Shown: piece by piece, positions 26,801 through 34,160 of the stretch
How the letters are laid out: each line of letters begins with the position of its first letter
How positions within the stretch are numbered: the first letter of the stretch is position 1
Assembly (NCBI GenBank): GCA_028673005.1
Contig: CM054116.1
Coordinates: 24,095,840 to 24,159,839 of the forward strand
Reading direction: 5' to 3'
Length of the DNA: 64,000 nt
Origin: Tanypteryx hageni
Lineage: Eukaryota; Arthropoda; Insecta; Odonata; Petaluridae
Notes under the pieces: generated by a model
What the model was told of the DNA's origin: nothing
What the model saw: the letters and a program-made list of their open reading frames with translations, nothing else
Database searches by the model: none
Program-made: the position numbers and the translations under genes

Positions 26801-27028
26801 ATTCATAACCTTCTCTATGTATTTATTTATGAAAAGACGTTCCTAAGCATCTAGTTTCCAGTCCGCTTGTGTGGATTTTAAAAGGGTCATGTTTTCAATT
26901 TTAATCGGGTGATTATATTCCTTTATATGTAAACGCTAGACCTGTTAAACCTATTATGTTTATAACGCACAAGATGTTCCTTAAACGTAGTTTCCAGCTT
27001 CTGTCTTGTTTGTCCTACATAGACTTTA
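14861..27028 (-). repeat. Satellite array, about 37 copies of a 329-bp monomer derived from a Penelope-like GIY-YIG 3' end
   Basis: The landmark TTTAAACTTTCTTGGTAGG recurs at 14861, 15190, 15519 and so on to 26700: 36 periods of 329 bp with a net loss of about 5 bp. Monomers are near-identical. On the - strand each monomer reads KVYIGQTRQKLETRFKEHL, the GIY-YIG core, then after a frame break HIKEYNHPIKTENMTLLKS, a TAG stop, ERLFINKYVEKVMNNDS, and a non-coding tail rich in C on this strand. Variants at a few positions (CGCGCAAG, CGCACAAG or CTCGCAAG; CCTAG or CGTAG) mark sub-families. No monomer can encode a complete domain. Confidence 0.97.
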
Positions 27029-27405
27029 TCGCAGTCGGTGCAAGTGATTTTATATATATATCGGATTTTTGTAGTGCCAGTATCTTGTCCTTTGGATTAT
27101 GTAGTAAATTTGAAAGTTTATATTTATTCACTAGTACTACTTTTAGGTTTTGTTTTGCGAAGACATTCGATAAACCGTTTACGATGCCAGGGACGAAGGG
27201 GATTTTTATGTTTTTTGTTTTTTTGGGAGGCGTGTTTGTGAGGGTAATGTGTGTTTTTAGGAAAAGGCTGCACTTGTGTTTGTGTAGAATATTTTCTATT
27301 ATCTGAGGGCCGTCACCATTGATTTTAGCGCATTTTTTATGTGTTTTAATTTGTAATAAAATCAATTTTAGAAAGAGGGACTTGTAAGAGTCTGTGTGCT
27401 ATTGA
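27015..27405 (-). pseudogene. Penelope-like element ORF, C-terminal part with GIY-YIG nuclease start
   Basis: The - frame from about 27400 encodes a basic segment, KKTKNIKIPFVPGIVNGLSN, then NKYKLSNLLHNPKDKILALQ, the linker typical between RT and GIY-YIG in Penelope-like elements. It then reaches KSDIY, where a run of alternating T and A at 27050-27059 shifts the frame. In the shifted frame it continues KITCTDCDKVYVGQTRQKLE, giving the GIY and YIG halves with the conserved GQT. This sequence is the single-copy right edge of the 329-bp array and identifies its origin. The TA-run indel and the internal stop leave no functional enzyme. Confidence 0.75.
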
Positions 27406-27430
27406 GTGGAATAAGATGCATTTTCGCATA

Positions 27431-27698
27431 CATGCGTTAAAACGTGTTTCCCTACCATATTTCTTTTTCTTGCTTACTTTTACATTTATTTTCGCATTTG
27501 TTATGAAAATCAAAACATTTGACAGTAATATTATTAAAATAGTAACATCTTTAATTATTATTATTTATTTATTTATTATAATGAATTTAGAGTGCTGTAC
27601 TCATTTCCACACCACCTAGGGATAGAGTAATCGGCGCATTTTTTACAATGGTATCCCCATTAGGCGTAATCCACTGTCGTTGACATATTAGAATCTTA
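27431..27698 (+). repeat. Left terminal inverted repeat of the FEN-like transposon
   Basis: Pairs with the complement of 35671-35919 over nearly its whole length, including blocks of more than 40 identical bases around the TAATTATTATTATT tract (27551-27581). Confidence 0.85.
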
Positions 27699-27794
27699 TT
27701 CTTTTTTATGTTGATGGCTCATCAGCTTCAATACACTTGGTAAGTCTTCTATGACAGATATTGTTGGCAGCAATTTCCGCGATGTGAAATTTAA

Positions 27795-28107
27795 ATGAAA
27801 CAAGAGTGATGTCCCTTGGAACAGTTAATTCGTCAATCACAGTGTGAGATGAGGTGATACCGATTGACCTAACATTACTTTTTCAGAGAATTTCATTAGC
27901 AAAAAATCAGATGAAGTTTTAAAGGACTATTTAAGTACCCATTGTCACTTTTTGATGAGTCTGGAATGTGCTAAACAAAAAATCGACACTTTTCGACTTA
28001 TTTTTGCCTCTGATTAATCTGGGATTAATTTTAGAAGGAACGTACACATAGTAGACAGAGGCTATCTTCTTCATAGAGTCATGTCATCAACAAGAAACAT
28101 TCACTTT
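27795..28107 (+). pseudogene. N-terminal part of the FEN/XPG-like transposon gene
   Basis: In broken + frames this segment leads to IVDRGYLLHRV at about 28050-28080, a motif close to the start of FEN-type nucleases in which a Leu-rich strand precedes the first metal-binding residues. From about 28079 a shifted frame reads CHQQETFT. Deleting the BEL element and one copy of its target duplication joins this in frame to LVLTKYTDYMKKYHGENTVV at 34165 onward. Several stops further upstream show the gene was already decayed or is now decaying. The original start codon cannot be placed. Confidence 0.55.
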
Positions 28108-28491
28108 TGTTCCGATCGCTCAATTAATAAACTAGTGGACTGTATAAATCGTATTTTATTCTACCGAGGGCGTTACAATCACCGAATCTGCGTTCTATTA
28201 CAAACACCCGAGCCGGGCAGGCACGTCCAGCGTCACCGTTTAATCTCTACTCCCGAGTGGCAGACGCGTCCTCTCCTCACCGCGTTCAGGTCTCCACTGC
28301 CGCACACCGTCCAAAGGCAACATTGTCACACTTCTCCATCAACCACACGGCACCCGCCAGGACGCCGCCACCCGTCAACAAAACAAAGGCAAACATACAA
28401 TGTCCCAACATGCTTCAACCACACGGCGCCCGCCAGGATGTCGCCACCCGTCAACACAACAAACAAAACCAAAACATACAATGTCCCAACA
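28108..28491 (-). repeat. 3' LTR of the BEL element
   Basis: 384 bp, the same length as its partner at 33777. It contains a tandem duplication of about 76 bp (28341-28416 and 28417-28491), so the sequence at the LTR's outer 5' end also occurs internally. Confidence 0.95.
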
Positions 28492-28530
28492 TGCCGGCTG
28501 CTGAAAAGGAATTACAATCTCCTTTTCTTA
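28492..28530 (-). promoter_or_regulatory. Region upstream of the 3' LTR, expected plus-strand primer site
   Basis: In element orientation the bases before the LTR read TTCAGCAGCCGGCA rather than a polypurine tract. A purine run (AAGAAAAGGAGA) lies 25 bases further upstream. Either the GC-rich box is the conserved boundary of this lineage or the primer site has diverged. Confidence 0.4.
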
Positions 28531-28554
28531 CATAACAATTTAAATGTCAACAAA

Positions 28555-28720
28555 TTATAATTCAGGTGCAGTTGGGAAAGGGCAAAGCCTTGTAATGGGT
28601 CGCTTAAAGGTTCCAGAGGGGGTACGGATAGTTGCTACTCGCACTAATCCGTCTGCGCCTGGATGGATTTCTTGAATCACTGCCAGCTTCCAACAGAGTG
28701 GAGGTAAGTTGTCTTCCTTC
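28555..28720 (-). pseudogene. Displaced C-terminal end of BEL pol (integrase tail)
   Basis: In a frame different from the main pol frame, the - strand reads CANVQPGTLCILKEDNLPPL, then GADGLVRVATIRTPSGTFKR and PITRLCPFPTAPEL before a stop at 28555. This is the conserved C-terminal domain of BEL/Pao integrases. The shift occurs near 28790-28840, where both frames overlap (WSTVTYSRG in one, LQQRAKWTSTC in the other). A single small indel therefore separates it from the main pol ORF. Confidence 0.85.
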
Positions 28721-31700
28721 AGGATGCAAAGGGTTCCAGGTTGCACATTTGCACAGGTTGATGTCCACTTGGCCCTCTGCTGTAAGTGACTGTCGACCAT
28801 TTGCACCAAAATTGCTGGAGCTGCCGCTGTAGGAACTGCCATCTGGAAAGTAAGCTAAGCTTGACATCGATTAAGTCTGGTTCAGGAAAACTAGTGATAG
28901 CCGAGCCAATCAGAAAATGACCAGGAGTAAGAACAGCGTGGTCATTGGGATCATTTGAGAGAGGAATCAAGGGCCTTGAATTGAGACAAGCTTCAATCTG
29001 AGTTGTTAACGTGGTCAACTCCTCGAAGGTTAAACATGCCTTTCCCATGACTCGCCGTAGATGGTATTTAAAGGATTTCACTCCAGCTTCCCATATGCCA
29101 CCGAAATGTGGTGCTCGGGGTGGAATGAAATGCCATGTAATGCCCTCTTGTTGAGCATATGTGTTCACCCTTAATTGGTGGTCTTCTGCTTGGAAAAGTG
29201 CCTTTAATTCTCGAAGTTCTCTTTCGGCTCCAACAAAATTCGCTCCATTGTCGCTGTAAACATTATTGCATCGACCTCGACGTGACACAAACCTTTTCAA
29301 GGCTGCCAAAAATGCTTTTGTGGACATGTCACTGACGACTTCGAGATGAATGGCTCTAGTGGACAAACATACAAATATGGCGATATAGCATTTACTCTTC
29401 ACTTTACTTCTGCGAGTTCCAAATTTCACATACAAGGGTCCAGCGTAGTCAATTCCACAATTAAGAAATGGTCTAGCGGGTTTCACCCTTGGCCTGGGCA
29501 ATTGACCCATGAGTTGACGAGTTGATTCAGCTTTCAACTTGTGACATATTAAGCAATGGTACAAAATTCGTCTAATAGTTGCCTTACCATTCATAATCCA
29601 AAAAATTTGTCTTAAGGTTGATAATAGTAACTGACCGCTGGCATGGAGCATACGTAGGTGTTCGCTTTCAACGATCAGTTTTGTTAGATGATGGGATGGA
29701 GGCAATATTATCTGATGTTTTTTATCATAAGCAAGTTCAGCATGCTGCAGGCGCCCTCCGACTCGGAGTAATTGATTATTGCATAAGAAAGGGTTTAAAT
29801 TCTTTAACTTGCTCTTGTTGTCAAGAGGCCGAGAATTCTTGAGCAACTGGATCTCTGATGAATATGCTGTACTTTGAGCAATCTTAACACAGGTATGTAA
29901 TGCCGTTTGCAATTCCTCTTTAGAAAGCGGACCAATTTTCCGATCCTCAGGGGGTAACTTGCAGTTGGATACATAACGAAGACAATATGATAGAACTCTT
30001 TGTAGCTTTGTTAGTTTAGAGAACCTCGAGATTATTTCATCTTGACAAATTGTCGTGGCCAATCTGGTCACAGTCTTACGTTGTTCTGGCATGTCGTGTG
30101 ATGCCGGAAGAATGCCTGCGGTAGGCCATGAAATTGATGGATCCAGGAGCCATGCTGGTCCGTTCCACCATAATGAGTTGTGAATTAAATCATTTGGATT
30201 GATTCCTCTTGATATTAGATCAGCTGGGTTGTCCTGAGATGCGACGTGTTTCCACTCAGCTGTTGAAGTGATATCTTGAATTTCGGAGATTCTGTTCGCT
30301 ATGAACGTCTTCCATCTTGTTGGTGCTGCAGAAAGCCATGCCAAAACTATCGTCGAGTCCGTCCACAGTGAGCTGTGACTGATCTTCATGGTGAAACCCT
30401 TAACGATCTTACTAAACAATCGCGCAAGTAAAAGTGCGCCGCATAATTCTAGGCGAGGAAGAGAAATCTTCTTTAATGGGGCAACTCTTGATTTTGAGCA
30501 TAAGAGCTTGACAATGGTCTCTCCATTCTGATTGGTTGATCGTACGTAAATGCAAGCTCCATATGCACGTTCAGATGCATCCGAAAACCCATGGATTTGG
30601 ATGTCAGCTGGTGTGCCTTTCACCAGAACTAACCTGTCAATCCGAATGTTGTCAACTACTGGAATCTGGTCATACAAAGGTTGCCAGCACTCCAGTAATT
30701 CTGGTGTTAAATCATCGTCCCAGTTGAAGTTTTCTTGCCATAACTGCTGGAGAAACATTTTACATCGAATGACAATAGGGCTGATTAACCCTAAAGGGTC
30801 AAAAATAGATGCTATGGTGGAGAGAACCCTTCTCTTGGTAAAGGTGTTCTTTTTCGAGTTCCGCAATGTAGTCTTGAGTCCATTTGCAATCTGAAATTGA
30901 TCTGCAGCAGGGTGCCACAACAGACCCAGTGTTTTAATGTGATCATTGTCCAGTTGCAATGGAAGTTGCGTTTCTCTGAGCTTCTCAGGGATACATTCAA
31001 GTAGGGCTGGGTGGTTGGAACACCACTTGCGTAGTAGAAATCCGCCCTCTTGCAAAAGTTGCATAAGCTCTTTCTGCACAAATAGAGCTTCCTCAATGGT
31101 TTGTGTGCCAGACATACAATCATCCACGTAGAAGTCACGTAATAAGACTTCTGCAGCCTTGGGAAAAGACTTGGCTTCTTCAACAGCGAGTTGTTGAAGG
31201 CATCTGGTTGCCAGAAAGGGTGCGCTGGCGGTTCCATAAGTTACGGTATTCAGCTGGTACACTCTAATGGGAGTGGTAGGCTCCTTTCTCCACAAAATTC
31301 TCTGAAGATTGCAGTCCTGAAGATGTACATTAATTTGCCGATACATTTTTGCAATGTCGGCTGTAAAGCACACCTGGTATGTGCGAAAGCGTAAGATGAT
31401 TGAACACAAATCTGGTTGGATTGTAGGTCCAACCATCAGCAAATCATTTAAAGATGTTCCATTTATTGACCCTGCTGGGGCGTCAAAAACCACTCTAATT
31501 TTCGTCGTGCTGCTAGACTCTTTAAAGATCGGATGATGCGGTATATGATAACTGACTGTAGCAGGGTTGGTTGAGGTGTCAATCGGCTGCATATGGCCCA
31601 GAGCTTCATACTCGTCCATAAAATTTGTGTACTCTTTTCGCAATTGGGGCTGCCTCTCAAATCTTCTCTCCAGTTGATGAAACCTTGTTGTTGCCATGTG

Positions 31701-32318
31701 GTAGGAATCGCCAAGCTGTGTGGGATCCTGACGCAAAGGAAGAGGTACTACAAATCGTCCTGAAGAGTCTCTTATGGTGAATCGTTTGAAATGCTCTTCA
31801 CATTCCTTCTCTTCTTGGGTGCGAGGTGTTTGGTTGATTTCCTCAATTTCCCAGAACCTTTGAAGTAGTAGTTGTAAACTGTCATCACTTCTGAGAAGAA
31901 ACGACCTGGTTAGCTCTAGCTGGGATGATCTTGTAGGAGTTCCTAAAACTTTGTACCATCCTGATACTATACACCCTAGATCAGTGTCCTGAAAGACTGG
32001 ATGATCGTTGCTTCTAACCCGTTTTCCTGGTCGAAGAATATGAAAAAATATCTCGGATCCAAGCAACAAGTCAATTTTCCCAGGTTTGTTGAATGTCGGA
32101 TCTGCGAGCTGGATATCCTGTGGAATGCTCCAATCTTGATAGTTGACACGTGTTGCAGGTAGATCTCCAGATATCCTTGGTAGGACAGAGCAATTAACAT
32201 GACACTTATAATCATGAATATTGGAATGTACCTCTGCGAAGACGCTGTGTTTGGTTTCGGAGGTGACTTCACCAATACCTTGGATTGACATTCTATTGTG
32301 TTCCCTTTTCAATTTCAA
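28719..32318 (-). CDS. BEL/Pao pol: RT, RNase H, integrase
   Basis: An open frame of 1199 residues follows directly on the gag-protease frame after a TGA at 32319. In order, with approximate residues: the tail of the protease region (1-120), reverse transcriptase with FTADIAKMY (about 317-325) and the active-site box FYVDD (396-400), RNase H with GFSDASERAYGA (577-588) and LWTDSTIVLAW (651-661). The integrase follows, with an H2C2 zinc-binding region ending HCLICHKLK (about 921-929) and catalytic residues in GIDYAGP (955-961), YSDNGANF (1021-1028) and GIWEAG (1074-1079). All key residues are present. The frame ends early because of a frameshift just before the integrase C-terminal domain. The protein would copy and integrate the element in cells that express it. 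Confidence 0.95.
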   Translation of the reverse strand: MKLKREHNRMSIQGIGEVTSETKHSVFAEVHSNIHDYKCHVNCSVLPRISGDLPATRVNYQDWSIPQDIQLADPTFNKPGKIDLLLGSEIFFHILRPGKRVRSNDHPVFQDTDLGCIVSGWYKVLGTPTRSSQLELTRSFLLRSDDSLQLLLQRFWEIEEINQTPRTQEEKECEEHFKRFTIRDSSGRFVVPLPLRQDPTQLGDSYHMATTRFHQLERRFERQPQLRKEYTNFMDEYEALGHMQPIDTSTNPATVSYHIPHHPIFKESSSTTKIRVVFDAPAGSINGTSLNDLLMVGPTIQPDLCSIILRFRTYQVCFTADIAKMYRQINVHLQDCNLQRILWRKEPTTPIRVYQLNTVTYGTASAPFLATRCLQQLAVEEAKSFPKAAEVLLRDFYVDDCMSGTQTIEEALFVQKELMQLLQEGGFLLRKWCSNHPALLECIPEKLRETQLPLQLDNDHIKTLGLLWHPAADQFQIANGLKTTLRNSKKNTFTKRRVLSTIASIFDPLGLISPIVIRCKMFLQQLWQENFNWDDDLTPELLECWQPLYDQIPVVDNIRIDRLVLVKGTPADIQIHGFSDASERAYGACIYVRSTNQNGETIVKLLCSKSRVAPLKKISLPRLELCGALLLARLFSKIVKGFTMKISHSSLWTDSTIVLAWLSAAPTRWKTFIANRISEIQDITSTAEWKHVASQDNPADLISRGINPNDLIHNSLWWNGPAWLLDPSISWPTAGILPASHDMPEQRKTVTRLATTICQDEIISRFSKLTKLQRVLSYCLRYVSNCKLPPEDRKIGPLSKEELQTALHTCVKIAQSTAYSSEIQLLKNSRPLDNKSKLKNLNPFLCNNQLLRVGGRLQHAELAYDKKHQIILPPSHHLTKLIVESEHLRMLHASGQLLLSTLRQIFWIMNGKATIRRILYHCLICHKLKAESTRQLMGQLPRPRVKPARPFLNCGIDYAGPLYVKFGTRRSKVKSKCYIAIFVCLSTRAIHLEVVSDMSTKAFLAALKRFVSRRGRCNNVYSDNGANFVGAERELRELKALFQAEDHQLRVNTYAQQEGITWHFIPPRAPHFGGIWEAGVKSFKYHLRRVMGKACLTFEELTTLTTQIEACLNSRPLIPLSNDPNDHAVLTPGHFLIGSAITSFPEPDLIDVKLSLLSRWQFLQRQLQQFWCKWSTVTYSRGPSGHQPVQMCNLEPFAS

Positions 32319-33728
32319 TCATTGTACACATGCTTCTGTGATAAAATGTGATTGGGAGCATGAGTCCAACAAAGCTCTACAAGTTTGTAATTTACCACTA
32401 CCGTCTCGTATCTTAACTAAAGCAGTAGAAAGCAGTATCTGTTTCTGCGATCCAAACTTTAACGAACAATAAGTGACCATGTCTGAATGGGGTTGCTCAT
32501 TATTGTTGCTAGATGATGCCATTAGACCATCGCTACTTGCAGGGTTTTGTTCGTGCTGCTGGATTTGGTTGCTAGATTTGTCTAAATGTAAGAGGCTGTG
32601 GTGCTTCTTATCACAGATGCGGCAATTACGAGAACGACACTGTCTTATGTAATGATTCTGAAGACAGTTGTAGCATAAATTTTTAGCCTTAACAAACTGT
32701 ATGCGTTGTGGTACACTCACTTGAGCAAAGGCGCTGCATTTATACAAAGTGTGTGGCTCTTTGCAAAACATGCATTGATTCTTTGTTGTAACATATGACT
32801 GCCGTGGTTGGCGAGTATGTTTAACATTGCTTTCCAGAGGTTTGTGGCTAATAATATTAACCTTGCTTTGACTAGGTAACATAGCTTCCATAACCTTGCA
32901 CCTTGTTTCTAGGAATTCATGTAAATCGTCCAATGTCAAAAATTGTTCTGAAGCTGATGACTGAAGTTCCCATTCTTTCCTAGTAACACAATCTATTCTT
33001 TCAAGAATCAACTGAGAAATTAACAATTCGTGCACTGGCACCTTAATATCTAATGCCTTAATTGCATTCATGTTGCTTAACGTTTGATTTAAGAGTGCTC
33101 TAAGATCAACAGCAGATTGCTTATTCACTGTTGGTAAATTCAATAAATGTCTGACATGTGCAGTTGCAATTAGTCGTGGATTATTGTAACGATGGCAAAT
33201 CAGATCCCATGCTACATCTAAATTTTTACTAACAACAGGTAAATTTTCTATCAGTTTATGTGCTTCTGCAGTCAATGAACTTAGCAAATAATGAAAACAT
33301 TGAATGTCATCTAGGGCTTCATTGTTGACAATTAGGCTAGTAAACATATCGTAAAAATGCCTAAATTGAGTGACGTCTCCTGCAAAAGTAGGTAGGTTAA
33401 TAGTTGGGAGCCGTATTTCCTTCCTACCTTCCGGTAAAGAATGATTCGACAACAAATTTTCTCCATTATCTGACCCTTGATTAGTGGGAGATTTGTTGTC
33501 TGTTCCTTCTTCTATCAGAATTAACATCTTTGTTTTAAGCTCAAAATATAGCGCTTCAAAATTTTCCCTATCTTCAGCATGTGTTTCAAGATCATCAATA
33601 AATTCTAATTCTCCCTGAGCAAAGTTAAATTCCTGTTGAATGTCAGGTAATGCTTGTAGACGTGTTCTTATTGCAGTAAGGTCTGAGCCTCTCTCAAATT
33701 TTCCCAAAAAAGTGGAAAAGCGGGTCAA
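32319..33728 (-). CDS. BEL/Pao gag and N-terminal protease
   Basis: The 469-codon frame contains the BEL gag core (QLTRFSTFLGKFERG at the start; LPTFAGDVTQFRHFYDMFTS at about 108-127). Next comes a Cys/His zinc-knuckle region (CMFCKEPHTLYKC at about 328-340, then CYNCLQNHYIRQC and CRICDKKHH) that would bind genomic RNA. It ends in the aspartic protease start, CRALLDSCSQSHFITE, where the usual DSG is DSC, a probable inactivating change. The frame stops at a TGA that, read through, continues directly into pol, so gag and pol were one polyprotein. The first codon here is TTG; no ATG lies upstream in frame, and a stop lies nine codons before it, so the natural start is lost. Confidence 0.93.
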   Translation of the reverse strand: MTRFSTFLGKFERGSDLTAIRTRLQALPDIQQEFNFAQGELEFIDDLETHAEDRENFEALYFELKTKMLILIEEGTDNKSPTNQGSDNGENLLSNHSLPEGRKEIRLPTINLPTFAGDVTQFRHFYDMFTSLIVNNEALDDIQCFHYLLSSLTAEAHKLIENLPVVSKNLDVAWDLICHRYNNPRLIATAHVRHLLNLPTVNKQSAVDLRALLNQTLSNMNAIKALDIKVPVHELLISQLILERIDCVTRKEWELQSSASEQFLTLDDLHEFLETRCKVMEAMLPSQSKVNIISHKPLESNVKHTRQPRQSYVTTKNQCMFCKEPHTLYKCSAFAQVSVPQRIQFVKAKNLCYNCLQNHYIRQCRSRNCRICDKKHHSLLHLDKSSNQIQQHEQNPASSDGLMASSSNNNEQPHSDMVTYCSLKFGSQKQILLSTALVKIRDGSGKLQTCRALLDSCSQSHFITEACVQ

Positions 33729-33754
33729 TTGGCCTTTAGTTTGTTAGAGACACA

Positions 33755-33773
33755 GATCCGGCCCGAAGGACCA
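33755..33773 (-). promoter_or_regulatory. Putative tRNA primer-binding site of the BEL element
   Basis: Three bases downstream of the 5' LTR, in element orientation, is TGGTCCTTCGGGCCGGATC. It begins with TGG, the complement of a tRNA CCA end. I do not assign the tRNA. Confidence 0.75.
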
Positions 33774-33776
33774 AAA

Positions 33777-34160
33777 TGTTCCGATCGCTCAATTAATAAA
33801 CTAGTGGACTGTATAAATCGTATTTTATTCTAACGAGGGCGGTACAATCACCGAATCTGCGTTCTATTACAAACACCCGAGCCGGGCAGGCACGTCCAGC
33901 ATCACCGTTTAATCTCTACTCCCGAGTGGCAGACGCGTCCTCTCCTTACCGTGTTCAGGTCTCCACTGCCGCACACCGTCCAAAGGCAACATTGTCACAC
34001 TTCACCATCAACCACACGGCGCCCGCCAGGACGCCGCCACCCGTCAACAAAACAAAGGCAAACATACAATGTCCCAACATGCTTCAACCAGACGGCGCCC
34101 GCCAGGATGCCGCCACCTGTCAACACAACAAACAAAACCAAAACATACAATGCCCCAACA
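33777..34160 (-). repeat. 5' LTR of the BEL element
   Basis: 384 bp, 97.1% identical by eye to 28108-28491 (11 substitutions, no indels). It has the same internal 76-bp duplication (34010-34085 and 34086-34160). It should carry the element's promoter. Confidence 0.95.

Larger units (their letters stand above)
14645..27405 (-). mobile_element. 5'-truncated Penelope-like element, expanded by a tandem array
   Basis: Read on the - strand, unique Penelope-like coding sequence (about 27405-27029) leads into a GIY-YIG domain. That runs into about 37 tandem copies of the element's 3' end and then into unique 3' flank (about 14860-14645). The reverse transcriptase domain is missing, so the copy is 5'-truncated near 27405, just before the TIR element at 27431. 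The GIY-YIG endonuclease downstream of RT is the hallmark of canonical Penelope-like elements. The left limit is approximate because I see no clear target duplication. Confidence 0.72.
28108..34160 (-). mobile_element. BEL/Pao LTR retrotransposon, nearly complete
   Basis: Two 384-bp direct LTRs (28108-28491 and 33777-34160) bound an internal region with gag-protease and pol frames on the - strand. LTRs begin TGTT and end AACA in element orientation. Flanks are ACTTT (28103-28107) and GCTTT (34161-34165), which gives a 4-bp CTTT target duplication. I count 11 differences between the LTRs (about 2.9%), which indicates a fairly recent insertion. The domain order protease, RT, RNase H, integrase and the integrase sequence place it in BEL/Pao. 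Inactivating changes are one in-frame stop, one frameshift near the end of pol, and no ATG at the start of gag. Confidence 0.96.

Noticed and set aside
14861..27028. Regular array considered as CRISPR or as a coding repeat protein
   Set aside because: No short repeats with unique spacers, the 329-bp monomers are contiguous, and stops and frame breaks exclude a long repeat protein.
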